Below are positions 1 to 11,899 of a stretch of 64,000 nucleotides of DNA, piece by piece. The translations under genes and the position numbers were made by a program. Origin of the DNA: Isoetes taiwanensis. Taxonomy: Eukaryota > Streptophyta > Lycopodiopsida > Isoetales > Isoetaceae. The DNA is taken from positions 1,639,109-1,703,108 of the forward strand of contig JAJEKV010000027.1 of NCBI GenBank assembly GCA_021234155.1, given 5' to 3'. The notes beneath the pieces are model-generated. The model worked only from the letters and a program-made list of their open reading frames with translations. It ran no database searches and was not told the DNA's origin. The first letter of the stretch is position 1. Every line of letters starts with the position of its first letter.

Positions 1-5
1 AGCGT

Positions 6-627
6 GATTAGGGCTATGAATGGATACCCTAATATTTCTGAAAGAAATCTGAACGTCCATATTTTCCTCAATATGTGGTTAAAATTGGTTGAAAACATAA
101 GCAAATACATGGGTAAATACTTTCCACGATATAAGCCCTTTGCAACAAGTTTGCTTGCATGTGAGCTAATTGTTTCACACTTGGCATGCAAATATAGGAA
201 ACCCCAAATAAAAGATCTTTTACATGCAAACTCTAATAATGACAAGTGGCCTACATGCATGCCACTAAAAGAATAGCATTTTCCTTACGTAGATAAGTAT
301 CATATGGTAGACATTAAATATGAAATATGAAATGGATGCCATATGGTGCATTAGATTAAGAATTTTATTGAGCCATAAGTAAACCCATGCTACAATATGT
401 CTGTGCACGTTTAATTCAATATTTAATCCCTTGTTAGAATCAAATATGTTCATTCCACGCCTTAAAATCATATTTTTCATATATATTATTTCTAGCCCAG
501 AATATTTCCATTAATATATATTTTTTCTAGACCAGAATATCTCCAAATCAACCATTTAACAATGTACCTGAGGTTATGCACAACCTGGCGAATGCTCAAA
601 GTACGCGCATCGATAATAATAAAAAAA
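6..627. repeat. Direct repeat DR1, copy 1
   Basis: This stretch recurs almost base for base at 3312-3933, an offset of 3306. The match begins abruptly at base 6. It is near identical over about 570 bp, then collects indels and substitutions over the last ~50 bp, ending in an A-rich tract. The ends do not show the TG...CA expected of an LTR, so I do not call these LTRs. The repeat contains no recognisable gene. The left limit may be affected by the window edge. Confidence 0.9.
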
Positions 628-2921
628 TCCTGCCTCCAACCGTAGTTTAGGAGGCCACCTGCTTATTCAGACTAGGAAAAAATCTAGAATGATGTTACAA
701 CAAGGAGAGTAGGACCCTGCTGTAACACAGGGGCCTACCCTCACTATTGCTATTCTACTCATTTCTATTATGTGCCAAAAATGAAATGAAGAATAAACTG
801 AAGATTTTGGTACTTACAGAAATGCATTAGAATGCTTGTCAAGTCTCCCATATCATATATGAGCACAATATGTCTCTAGTCTTGAAATATATAGAATATT
901 TTTCTTGTTGAACCTTGATTTGAGCAATATCAACCGCAACTGATACTGAATTTGAATGTGCATCCAAATGGAGAGAAAAGTTTTGAAATTCATAAAGGCT
1001 TTCGCCCATAGATAAGATTAATATCAGTCTTATAGTGGAACGATTTTTCTCTTTGTTGCTACACTACCCGAGAAAAACCATTTCCAAAAAACCAGGTAGG
1101 TAGGTATGTAAATTTTCATTCAAGCTTATGCACATCTCACATACCAAATTACCTTATTGAGAGTTATCTGATCAATGGTGCTATGTACTCGTGATATTCC
1201 CTTGTACTCGTAATATTCTCTTGTTTTCCTCCTTTGGTAAATCAAGTATTTGTTCGAAGGTATCTGTATATCATAACAAGAGCTAGATAAAAGCATCATG
1301 TGTTTTGCCATGTCCTATTTCATGTAAACAAATATGTCAGAATGTATATGTAAATAATATAAGCACCTATATCCAAATCATGGTCCAAGGTTAAACCAAG
1401 GAACTGGAGTAACATAAAAAAATTCCTTAAATCTTTCTTCAAGACTTTAACCTTACCATCCTAATCTGCAGATTGAGGACTTAAAGATTCAATAAGCGAC
1501 CCTAAAGAGAACAAAAGTGCAACTCTCTTTTAGGCCAAGACTTGATATTGATTTTTCAAGTCGAACTAGCCACCAAGACAATTTCTTTATCTTCAAATAT
1601 AATCAAAGAGACTTTTTATCTCAAGAACCCTATGTCCAAAAACATGGGAAACATGGGCTATGTGCAAGTCAAGTTCAAGTTCACAAAGTCTATATTCATA
1701 AACACGTGTCATGTACAAGTCCAATTTAACTTCAAATTATTGTGACTTCAAAAATAGTATAGATAGACAAAGAACCGCACTAAGATTCCTTTATATCGTT
1801 ATGGACTACAAAGATGTTAAAATGTATAAGTAAAATAATAATAATGTCAAATACTTTACAAGATAATCGGAAAAATCCCACTGATATGCTATTATCTAGA
1901 TTCATGTAGATAGATAGAAGGCATATGTACATGTCCATATATAAACATATTTCATTCCATTTTTGTACCTTTTTCAAGATAGTGTAAAACAAAAACATCT
2001 CATATTCGTTGTTCTTTGTTTACCAATGTACGCTACAAGCTTCAATGAATATAAGACTTGATCCAGCAAACCAGCTTAGAAGAGATCTTGTAAGAAACCT
2101 CCATAATATATCTCGTATCATCTTCCCTTGCTTGCCAAATGCATAGCTATGTTAAGTAGATGATGTCCTGCGCATTAAGATATAACATGCGCATTAAGAC
2201 ACAATATCTTGGAATAAATTCATCCTTGTTATTCTAAAAATTTCAGACTACTTATCTGGATTTTCCAAATCATCACCACATCATGTAGAGTTCGTAACAT
2301 CATCCTAAATGAACAAAAACAAGGAGGTGGAGTCCCGGTTACCTGCAGCCAAACAGACATTGGTTAGCCTAAAGAGGGTAACAATGAGAGGGCCAACAGG
2401 TAAGCAATGGAACACCACGGTTTATCACCCTTCACCGTGATCCGTTCAAAATGTAATACGAAGTCAAGCTCAATTGAATTGTTACGTTTGTATCTTAACA
2501 TGTCATAAATCAATAAACCGCATCGTAAATATGTAGGCGGGTTATGAAAACTATGCATCAAATATAAGACCACTACTAAACGTGGTATGTTCATACAAAT
2601 GCTGCAGATAAGCTTATGACCAGTTTATGTCAATCTTGGAAATGGAGGCAGTAGCATAGCACAAATCGAGTATGTGATAAAGTAAGTCATAACAAAGATG
2701 TTTGAGGATGGTAAATAAGTCAAATCAACAAGATGTGTATAATGAAGCATATGACAAGTATTTTCTTCTAAAAGGCCCGACCATCTCATATTTTCAAAAT
2801 TAACTTTAACATAGATAGAGCATAGCTTAACTACCATATGTTTGAGATAAAACCTTATTTCCATAAAGTTTGTTGCTCTTGAGTCCAATCTATTGAAGAA
2901 TGGGAGCAAGATTAAACTGAC
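628..2921. other. AT-rich spacer between the DR1 copies, no gene recognised
   Basis: This AT-rich spacer has short open frames on both strands, none resembling a known family. The minus-strand frame at 2364-2594 has mildly protein-like composition and could be part of a degraded gene with the exon-like segment at 2922-3153, but I could not join them in a consistent phase. Confidence 0.5.
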
Positions 2922-3153
2922 CTGTATTGAAGACTCTGGTCCATACAGATCGAGTTGGAGTAGAGTGATCCACATTTGGTTGAAAAAGAATTTCAGAATC
3001 AATGTTGGCTTCCTCAAAAGGAAGACATTGTATGCATAAGGGAGACAATGGCAGTAAACATTTTCTGATGGCTCCATAGCAGACCTCCGAGACTGATGCA
3101 GAGTTACCCTTAGCAAAATCACTAGAGAGCACATAAGATCTAGCCCAAATCGA
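2922..3153 (-). CDS. Possible internal exon of an unrecognised gene
   Basis: On the minus strand an open frame of about 75 codons ends at a good splice donor (exon end at 2922, then GTCAGT), with a possible TAG acceptor near 3153. The composition is protein-like and includes the stretch SEILFQPNVDHSTP. I do not recognise the family. Upstream coding sequence would have to lie inside or beyond repeat DR1 copy 2, which has no convincing exon. It may be an isolated gene fragment. Confidence 0.25.
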
Positions 3154-3311
3154 AATTGACATTAATCAACCAGAAAGCTTTGTAGAACCAGCTTTTGATG
3201 CAGAGAAACAGAAATTCTGATTGTAGCCAATATGAGATCAAAAGTTAGAAATAGATGAGAAAGATTTTGGCCAATCTCTCCCTCTTCAAGCCGCTGAATA
3301 TGGCGCAGGCA

Positions 3312-3933
3312 GATTAGGGCTATGAATGGATACCCTAATATTTCTGAAAGAAATCTGAACGTCCATATTTTCCTCAATATGTGGTTAAAATTGGTTGAAA
3401 ACATAAGCAAATACATGGGTAAATACTTTCCACGATATAAGCCCTTTGCAACAAGTTTGCTTGCATGTGAGCTAATTGTTTCACACTTGGCATGCAAATA
3501 TAGGAAACCCCAAATAAAAGATCTTTTACATGCAAACTCTAATAATGACAAGTGGCCTACATGCATGCCACTAAAAGAATAGCATTTTCCTTACGTAGAT
3601 AAGTATCATATGGTAGACATTAAATATGAAATATGAAATGGATGCCATATGGTGCATTAGATTAAGAATTTTATTGAGCCATAAGTAAACCCATGCTACA
3701 ATATGTCTGTGCACGTTTAATTCAATATTTAATCCCTTGTTAGAATCAAATATGTTCATTCCACGCCTTAAAATCATATTTTTCATATATATTATTTCTA
3801 GCCCAGAATATTTCCATTAATATATATTTTTTCTAGACCAGAATATCTCCAAATCAACCATTTAACAATGTACCGAGGTTATGCACAACCCGGCTTAATG
3901 CTCAAAGCACGCGCGATAATAAAAAAAAAAAAA
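3312..3933. repeat. Direct repeat DR1, copy 2
   Basis: This is the second copy of the 6-627 repeat. The longest open frames in the shared part translate identically in both copies, so the duplication is recent or has been homogenised. The right end runs into a poly-A tract of about 17 bases (from ~3920) that is shorter in copy 1. Confidence 0.9.
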
Positions 3934-4149
3934 AAAACTATGGAGCCGGAAGGGAAAAAAATAAACCTGCTTGTGGCATTCGTACCTGGATGTTTTTTCA
4001 GCCTAAACTTCCATGCTAATACAAGATATGGCGCCTTGGATCTTCAAGACTAATGCCTCACCGTATGATACGGGAATGGACGTTCCCGCCCATCTCCCCC
4101 CTCTCGACCACCTACGACTCCTTGGCCATAAGCCAGGTATAATTTTGGA

Positions 4150-4242
4150 CCGTGAGCGCGAATCGGGTGAGGTCCAAAAAAAACCCCTAACCAGTCACGC
4201 ACATGTTAGATACGGATTTTTAATGGTGAAATCCCCGGGGCT
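4150..4242. mobile_element. Terminal fragment related to the TIR element at 54.6 kb
   Basis: The last ~45 bp before 4242, with a GGTGAAA...CCCCGGGG end, resemble the right terminus of the ~250 bp inverted-repeat element at 54567-54816, including an upstream GCAC...TA segment. The matching left terminus is not visible, so this looks like a truncated or decayed copy next to the copia coding remnant. Confidence 0.35.
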
Positions 4243-4251
4243 TCTGTTAAC

Positions 4252-4645
4252 ATGGTTAAGGACGCTGAAAACGAAGAAGCTGATCCAGATGCTGAGGTAA
4301 TTGTTGCTAGTGCTTTGAATGCTTTGGAAAGTAAGACTAATCATGATCTGTATGTCCTAGATAGTGGAGCTGAGAGAAGCATAATAAAATCAGCAGATAA
4401 ACTGAAGGAAAGGAGTATGAAGTCTTCAAGCTATGTTCAAATGGGAAACGGTGAACTTCAAAAGGTGGAGGAAGCTGGGCTGCTGGAGTTGTATGATTTA
4501 GAAGGAAACGTAGTAAATTTGGCCAATGTTTTATGTGTTCCAAAGATTGTGAAAAATCTGATATCTATAAGTCAGTTGGTTGACTTGGGATATAAAATTT
4601 TCTTTGAAAAGCTCTATTGTAAGGTCTTTCTTGATAATAAATTGA
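4252..4645 (+). pseudogene. Copia protease region (truncated polyprotein)
   Basis: The open frame from 4252 carries the copia aspartic-protease signature VLDSGA, then GNGE and a VLCVPKI..NLISISQL segment, the usual lead into the pre-integrase region. The intact family enzyme cleaves the gag-pol polyprotein. The frame is cut at ~4645 by an insertion starting with ~18 T residues; frame beyond that is foreign sequence. The true gag start is missing. Confidence 0.8.
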
Positions 4646-5097
4646 TTTTTTTTTTTTTTTTTGAAGGACGAAAGCCAAAAAGTTTATTAATCAGAGAAAA
4701 AGTACAAAATTTACATGTCTCATCTAACTGTGTAAGCACACAAAGATGCCACAGGAGCACGAGCCTGGAGCACAATGTACTTAGTCCAGAATAGGAGACT
4801 AATGATAAGAATTAATTCGAAGATACTGAATCCAGATGCGTTCTACCAGTTCTGAGTCAAGGGAGGAACTCTCGTAGGCTGTCAATATCTTTTTCTGGGC
4901 CACCGTAATAACACTGTGTGCAGATGAATAAATGCCCTGAAAGATATGGTGTCTGCAACGCTCCTATATCGACCATAGGAGCCAACTGGAATCAAGATGA
5001 AATGCCCTTTGTTTAGCTGGAGGCCATGCGTTAGGATAGGACGCCAAAAGGATGCATCGGCAGTCCAATGTACTGTTAAACAAACCTTGTAGCCAGC
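4646..5097 (-). mobile_element. Short 3' end of a LINE inserted in the copia element
   Basis: The insert begins on the plus strand with ~18 T residues, which is a poly-A tail when read on the minus strand, as expected of a 5'-truncated non-LTR insertion. On the minus strand the far part can be read as a degraded stretch with a WLLWSI..RC pattern like the C-terminal segment of plant L1-type ORF2. I could not fix a target-site duplication; the right limit is approximate. Confidence 0.45.
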
Positions 5098-5283
5098 ATG
5101 GCAACAACATTATCTTACAGGTCAAGGACTATATCAATTTTTTCTGGAATTGATTCTTCTTCACCTTCATTACGTGCTGATATATTTACAAAACCACTTA
5201 CTGCGTACTATGAATATACTCTCAGAGGGAGCTCGGGTTTTTTCCTTTTGATTCCCACAAAAGGTTTTTTTTACTTGAGCTAG
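5098..5283 (+). pseudogene. Copia RNase H C-terminal tail
   Basis: This short open frame contains RADIFTKPLT, the near-universal C-terminal RNase H motif of copia polyproteins (consensus ADIFTKPL), followed by a short tail and a stop. It shows that the downstream LTR belongs to the same element as the protease piece. The rest of RT and RNase H is absent. Confidence 0.8.
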
Positions 5284-5393
5284 AGATCAACTCTGCAGGG
5301 GGGACATACATCATACATTGTGCATTTGATCTCACCCTCGAAGATACATGCTACTTATTTTGTTTTACAAAGAGACCAAGATTGTAGGGGGGA

Positions 5394-5635
5394 TGTTGGA
5401 ATGTATTTATAATACATCCATACAATCTTAGCCTTTGTCTATTGATAGGTCATTGTCTATTGATAGTTCATGAAGCTAAAAGGGTCTTTGCCTATTAGCC
5501 CTTCATTATTGTATATAAGAGCATGTACTCTTCATGAATTAAAAACATTCACTTTGGGATTACCTTGTGTTCTTTCTGTCTCGTTCCCTTTGTCTTGCTG
5601 CGTCACTTTATTCCTTGCATGTTATATTTCCAACA
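5394..5635 (+). repeat. Copia 3' LTR with polypurine tract
   Basis: The 242 bp LTR starts TGTTGGAA and ends TTCCAACA, a perfect 8 bp terminal inverted repeat. A polypurine tract (AGGGGGGA, ending at 5393) abuts it. A TATATAAG box lies at ~5512-5519, followed by a transcription-start-like region, so the LTR had promoter elements. No second copy of this LTR is visible in the window. Confidence 0.9.
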
Positions 5636-6925
5636 CCTACAAACTTGGACGTTTCTCATCTAAGCACAAACTTGGGCACGTTTGGGGCGGATCAAAGCAT
5701 GGGTAAAATCACAGGTTAAGCATATGCGTCTGGAACAGAACCAAAATGTATCTACAAATATCGGCAAAATCAAAATGTGTCTATGAATGTGGTCGATGGA
5801 GCCTCAAAAACACAAGTTTAATCTTATAACTTTAATCTGTTTCCATTCTGCAAAATTGACAATACTCAAAAAAATGCAAAACCGACCCTAACAAATGCAA
5901 GCTTTTTGATAAAAACTCACCCTAAAAAGCGAATCGCATCAAACCTCAACCTCGGTCGGTATTTGGTGGTCGCTCTTTTTCGACCTTGTGTTTCTGTTCG
6001 CCCTCCATTTGTTCTGTTTCTTTCGGTCTTTTCGGTCTTGTGTTTTTGCTATTGAATTGGAATGGTAAATATTGGATTCAGAATGGCAAGTAAAATATCT
6101 GGAAGTAACAAGCACCAATAGCAGAATCATTACATGCATGTGTAAGAAAGCCACAAAAATTTATCAAAGCGCAGAAACTAGATCAGGGGGCCATGTCTAA
6201 GAATGCCAAACAACAAACACCCAGTCGACGCCAACCCATCATTTTGATAAAGAAAAAAAGGGGATTTTTTCCATAAAACACTGCAAAGAACTGATCGAGA
6301 GGAACTATATATATGATCAGTGGTATGCAAACTATGTCAGTCGGCGCCGACCAATAAATGCAGTCGCAACATGAGAGTTCTGTGCCATCTCCACTGCTTC
6401 GACCCCTACCATAGAGCAAATTTTTTGCACTTTGCAAGCATTTTGCATTTTGCAAATCTTTTCTTTTCCCATAGCCTAAAGCAGATCTTCACATGTTGTA
6501 GGGTAACATTTGTTAAAGCTAACCTTATGTTTCTTTTCTTTTTCATGGTTCTTCTTATGGGTAATAAGGCTCAATCTTTTAAGGTAACCAAGAGAGGGAT
6601 GATAATTCATAAACATTAATAATGTAGAGCACATCCTAATGTTAAAATTTTTAATATCAAATGGTAAAGTTTAATGCACCTTTTGGTAACGGGTCTATTA
6701 TTTTAATGTTCGCTTAATCGCATCTAATATTTTACAATTTAGAGAAGTTGGAGAAATTACTTTTGCCTATGGAGAGTCCCGTTATTGTGAAGGGATCAAC
6801 ATATAACTATGTCAAGCTTGAGAGTAAAGCTCTGAAGTCTTTCTTTTAATTTCCTTTAAGATGCTTCTTCTTTCTCGTCTTCCTTCATTGAAAACGCCCA
6901 AGAGCCAAAATTTCTCAGTAATGTG
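5636..6925. other. Intergenic, no gene recognised
   Basis: I see short unrelated frames only, including minus-strand frames at 5939-6154 and 6183-6455 and a plus-strand frame at 6320-6619. None carries a motif I recognise. Confidence 0.5.
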
Positions 6926-7171
6926 TTAGAGGGATTTTTTTTTTTTTTTTGTAGAAATGGCAGAAGTATTATATTACATGCAATACATGATAATACAAAA
7001 GAACAGAGCAAAGCTCTGTTATAGAGGCCATGATATCAAAAACGGCCAATCACTCCAGAGGAGGAAGCTTTAGCAAAAACAAACATTGTTTAAAGTTTCA
7101 AAACCAGAACAGGACATTAAGTTAAATGCCGATCATGCAAATAAAGAGTTCATTTGAAAGCAGCTGTATCC

Positions 7172-8593
7172 TCAGTCTTCACTTACTCCATCCAGAGTAA
7201 TTATTACAAAAGCATGAGCTGTATGCTTGAAGAGCAGATCATCTAACTCAATTGCTCCATATGCTGCCGCATCCAGGATATAAAGGATCCACGATTCGCG
7301 CGCTCCCTCAACTATGCCAAGTTTTTCTTCAAAATATAGCTTCAGTTCTTGTTTAAACTGCCAGATATCAGCATCCTGCAGAACCCTCTTAAGTGTCCGG
7401 ATCATAATTGTCTCTGTTTTGACCCAGAGAAGAGCTTCCAGGACCTCCTGATGAGACATCGGCATTGTACCTTCCGGGACCTCTCTGGCGTGTCCTCCTT
7501 CATGATGCTTCCTGACCAGATAATCTGTTTCCATCATCAGACAAATTGTTAAAATAGGAAGTAAAATATGAATAGAACCCCTGGAAGGAGCCCAATGTGT
7601 CCCAGCTTTTGTCATAATTGGAGCCTCTACAAAGTCTGTGAGCCATGGCAGCATCTGCAAGCTCCAATTGAAGTGTTGTTTTGAGGTAATTCAAATCTGG
7701 GTTAGAGTGGTTGATAGCCACATTATTCCTGTGTTTCCAGATCACCCAAAGACAAAGAGACCTGACTATATCCAAGAAAGTGGAACTGTTTGCAATGAAG
7801 ACAAAAAGGTCAGACTCATGAGTTGGAATGACACCTATATGGGGACTAATCCAGTTCCAAAAAGGTGATAACCAAGGATAGATGAAGATGTGACTTGATG
7901 ATTCAGTCTGACCACAACCTAAAGGGCACCTATCCGAGATCTGATCATTATATTTAGCTCGATATGCATTGCACTTAAGGCTCATGTTCAGAAAAAACCA
8001 TCTAAAAAGGATGATTTTTTTAGCACATTGCAATTTCCAACCCTTTCTAATGACTCGAATGGCTTCAGAATCAGGACAGTCCCACTGATCAGCAACTTTT
8101 GTTCCTTGAGAGCTCAATAAAATTGAGTAGATTTTGGCTACTTTGTATCCCTTCCCATCTAAAGCCCAATTCTGTTTATCTGTTTCAGCACCTTGTCTCC
8201 TTTGATGTCGAGTGAGTGCATTGTAAATGTCCCTGTTACAATAATAGAATCTTGTACAATACCAGAGATTTCCTGCCATGTTTTCCAGTTCTCACCTCTG
8301 ACCATACTGCCAACTGTGCATAATCCATTACGTTTCTATTCTTTATACTTTTTGGGATGTTTCAGTGCTAGACATCCCTCTTCCTCTTCTGTAAGATTTT
8401 GATGCCAAAAGAAATTAAACTCCTGTGAGACATTCTCTATTGGAAGGGCTCTACATACATCTGATACTTTATTCCAAGCTTGAATGATTCTCCTCATGAT
8501 ATTGGAAGTAATTAACTTTCGAGTTAAGTTGGTAAAAGGCGGGATGGGGCAATTGGTGGGGAGTAGATGGACTCCCCACAAGTGGTTTCCCAA
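7172..8593 (-). pseudogene. LINE ORF2 C-terminal part with RT zinc-binding domain
   Basis: The minus-strand frames 8593-8336 and 8279-7500 carry the linker and the reverse-transcriptase zinc-binding region. The pattern is CPLGCGQTESSSHIF followed by W...W and LWVIWKHRN, characteristic of plant L1 ORF2 C-termini (zf-RVT family). An overlapping frame extends the reading to 7172 but is not recognisable. The frames do not connect without frameshifts. Confidence 0.85.
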
Positions 8594-8661
8594 TCCAATA
8601 TTTTGACTAGGTGTAGGGCGGGGACTTTGAAGATGAGACTAGAGATCTCCATACCGTTTAG

Positions 8662-9510
8662 TCAAAGGTGCATTGCTTGTAGAAAGAGATCCTTACATCC
8701 TAGACCTCCCCTCTTCCTAGGGAGGGTCAAATTGTGCCAACCAACCATATGGGAACCCTGCCAGATGAATTCTTTCATGATTATCTCCAGATCCTTATAA
8801 GTTTTCTTGTCTGCAATTATTGCAGAGGAGAAGTATACATGGGAGCTAGCAATGACTTCATTAATGATCTCTACTCTACCAGCCATAGACAGAGTTTTGG
8901 GATACATTTGTAGCTTCTTTTTTATTTTTGTGACTATCGGCTCCCAGAGACCATGTAAACTCATATTTAGGGCCAAAGGTAGGCCTAAAAGTTTAGTAGC
9001 AGAGTGATATCCACAAACTTTAATCCCTTCAATGTGGTCATCCATGCTGTCAGAGATTATTGCACACTTATCCTTGTTCAGCAGCACTCCAGAAGCTTTT
9101 CCAAACCACTCCATTGCCATAAGGAAGTTTCTGATGTGATCCCCTTGTCTTTTTGCAAACACAAATGTGTCATCCGCATATTGCATGGCTGACAAGGTCT
9201 CACATGTGTCTGGGAGTTTAAGGCAACTGTTTTGTCACTTTGCTGCAATTTCAAGATAGTTCTAGTCACCATCTCAGCTACTATTAAAAAGAGATAGGGA
9301 GCCAGGGGGCAACCCTGTCTAACTCCTCTTTTACATTCAAAGAATGGAGATGGAGAACCATTGACCAACACAGCTGAGCATCCTGTAACATTAAATCTAG
9401 CAACCTTTTTTATTACTGCCTCTGAGAATCCCGGTTGAGACATGGCCCTATACAAAAAATTCCAGTCAATGGTGTCTTAGGCTCTTTTGAAGTCCAACTT
9501 TAATAACACA
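8662..9510 (-). pseudogene. LINE reverse transcriptase (5'-truncated, frameshifted)
   Basis: Read on the minus strand: a KLDFKRA segment (palm motif A) with a stop straight after it, RGVRQGCPLAPYLF (motif B), then after a frameshift MQYADDTFVF, whose YADD is the catalytic box, and thumb motifs LNKDKC, LGLPL and the GGLGCKDL tail. The N-terminal RT and the endonuclease are missing because the copy is truncated. Confidence 0.92.
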
Positions 9511-9527
9511 CAATTCTGAATTAGAGG

Positions 9528-10540
9528 AAATTAGGAATGAAGTGGGCTCGGATTCATCCATTTCTAGTTCTATGAGAGATTGCAACTCAATCTTTACAAA
9601 AATGTTATTACAAAAGGTAACAAGAAGCTCAAAACTATACTCACGGAAATGAAGGAGCCTAAACAAATCACATGTTTGCCTTCTTACTATGATGGCAAAT
9701 TCGTGTTTGAATTACTCAGCCAATAAGAGGCAGGAGGTAGCATGGAGGATATGCAGCAAAATTTGTATTCTCACATGTGGACAATTTACAGCCATACAAA
9801 TACTCCAGTGGATGGCACAGTCATGCTTGCATATTGTGGTAACCACTTAATGTCAAAATCCCTATTATAGTTACTTTTAAGTAAAGATGATCACAATTTC
9901 CTATAATAGAATGGCTCCATTCACTCAGACCATATGTTGGTCCTATAGGTGATGAGCATGGCTTGGCGACTTGTGCATATTGCTAAAAACAATCATACTG
10001 TATTGGATTGTGTGATGCAATGGTATATTATTGTCTTCCACGGTGCATCTTGGACACTAGACTAGTTATACACAGGGCATCCAATTAGGTGAGCACTTTC
10101 TAGAATGGAAATCAAAAAGCTGAAGAATGCCAATGACAACCCTCCAACTTCATTTGCTCACACAAGAACCAGACAATTGCAAAATAATATGGCCATGGAA
10201 GAAATATGTAAAAACCTAATGATGGAAGTAGACGCTGAAGATATGGATAAATTAAACTGACTCCAAAACATGTTCATGTTCTTATATCTCCAAATAAGGT
10301 GAGCCTTTGAGGCTTCAAATTTTGCATTATAATAGACTAACTATTTTGCTTTGTTATCCATCTGGTTGGAAGAATTTGGAACGACATCTTTTCTTAGATA
10401 TAACATCATGTTGCTTAGCTCATCTTTGGCTTAAACTTTCCAGACTAATTACATGTTGTTCAATAATCAAAGATGCTATGTCTTCAATATGTCCACTATT
10501 GGAGCATGTTCCGGAGTTGATCTAGTGAACCGCGCCTCTT
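9528..10540. other. Mostly unassigned; small ORF at 10105-10260
   Basis: A plus-strand frame at 10105-10260 (52 codons including the stop) contains SFAHTRTRQLQ, which weakly resembles the extreme C-terminus of some Ty3/gypsy polyproteins. With no flanking pol sequence I treat it as a possible relic only. The rest shows nothing recognisable. Confidence 0.25.
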
Positions 10541-10699
10541 TGGAGACCTAGTAGACTATGGGTTCATTGTTCTATGGCTGATGAGGCTCAGACAAATTGA
10601 AATGCTATTTGAGATGTCTTCTCCATGGTGTTTTACTTTCTGACTATCCCAAAAAGACCAAAGTGCCCATGAAAAAAGACCCTATATAAATTTACACTC

Positions 10700-11891
10700 C
10701 ATTTCCTGTTGATGGGCCGCAATGTAACTGGCCTTTCTAGCCTTAAGGAAAGTGCGATATTTCTTGACCGCGTCCGGGCGTAGAGCAGGATCTATGACTT
10801 GGTGGAGCCAGCGTTTGCGTTCTTTGCACTCAGCATCAAACCATTAGTTACGTAGAAAGGTCGTGGCTCCCGAGGTTTGCTGGGGGCGGCTTCTCCCAAA
10901 ACATCTTTTTACAGCAGCTCCAAGGACATCAATGCTGCTATAATGTTGAACACTGTGAGATGCTTGCCAGATCCTCCGTAAGCATTTGGGAGTAAGTATG
11001 AGCATGCTCATAGTCCAGTCTGAGCTAGGGCATGCGAGGAGATGTTGCAGAGGTGGTTAAAGCAACATGCCAAGCCAGCTGCAAGTAGAAATGCAAGTGG
11101 TCTGAGTCCATCTCCTCATCCCTATCATCTGTTCCCACTCGAAAATGCTTGACGAGTTGCATGCCTTGCTTGGCCACCAATACATAGGCCACCACGCTGG
11201 ATCCGCCTCCCTGGTTCTCCTGCATGCAAGTGTGCTGGCAAGAAGATGGCCATTATGCTAGACCATTGCAAATCACTAGGTCAAAGATACTGCAAAGCAA
11301 TAACAACTGCCTCCCATAGCACGAGACCTGAATGTCAGCTGATGCCCATGGCCAAACTCCTTCTGAAGGTCTCAATTGCAATACATCATCTGCCAAAGGG
11401 TCAAATCTCATTGCTGTTTTGTGCCAGTGCGTGCATTGAAGTCTGCAACGCGCATGACACTACCCCACTGCCTGTACTACTGTATGTCATCGTATAGATC
11501 GACATAGGGCTCCAACCTATCCACACAAGGTGTGATAGAAGTTGCTCTCGACATGTGGGAAGTAGTAGGCTGCCACAAAGAGAGGGCTACCATTGCAGTT
11601 CTGCATGCTCACCCATAGGTAGCTGTTATGCTTGTCTGTCTTGCACAGAAAAACTGACTAAGCCAAGGCTGTTTGATAGTAGCAAGTGAACCCTCCGTTC
11701 CCCTGCTTTCCTATGCATTCATTGAAGACGAAGTAGCACTGATATCCTAGCAAGTTGGGTAGCCTATGTCCAGCATGCTCCCATGTTTCCATGAGGAAGA
11801 TGAGGTCCATATCGGCGGCAACTGAGTTGAGACTATCTCCCTTCTGCGATGGAAAGCCCCGACAATTCCAAGAGACTACGTGCAGGCACAA
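10700..11891 (-). pseudogene. LINE AP-endonuclease and linker, degraded
   Basis: Motifs in order: VVSWNCRG (N-terminal beta strand), MDLIFLMETWEHA (catalytic Glu), a GGFTCYY strand, then after several stops GSSVVAYVL, and MDSDHL (catalytic Asp-His), ending with the DAECKERKRW linker. The fold is the exonuclease-endonuclease-phosphatase type used for target-primed reverse transcription. Many frameshifts and stops lie between 11030 and 11660. Confidence 0.8.
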
Positions 11892-11899
11892 TCCCTATT

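Larger units (their letters stand above)
4252..5635 (+). mobile_element. Ty1/copia retrotransposon remnant with 3' LTR
   Basis: A copia polyprotein fragment (protease region, then the RNase H C-terminus) is followed by a polypurine tract and a complete 242 bp 3' LTR. Reverse transcriptase, integrase and the 5' LTR are missing. The two coding pieces are separated by a poly-T-headed insertion of ~450 bp. The element is dead. Confidence 0.85.
6933..9520 (-). mobile_element. 5'-truncated L1-type LINE
   Basis: The element is on the minus strand. Its poly-A tail appears as a T run at ~6935-6950, followed on the plus strand by the 3' region, a zinc-binding domain and reverse transcriptase. Homology stops inside the RT palm at ~9510, giving ~2.6 kb: a typical 5'-truncated copy. 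The flanks share TTAGAGG (6926-6932 and 9521-9527), extendable to 9 bp with one mismatch, a likely target-site duplication. Frameshifts and a stop in the RT show it is inactive. Confidence 0.9.

Noticed and set aside
6-3933. DR1 repeats as LTRs of a small element
   Set aside because: No TG...CA ends, no primer-binding site or polypurine tract at the inner edges, and no retroelement motif between them.
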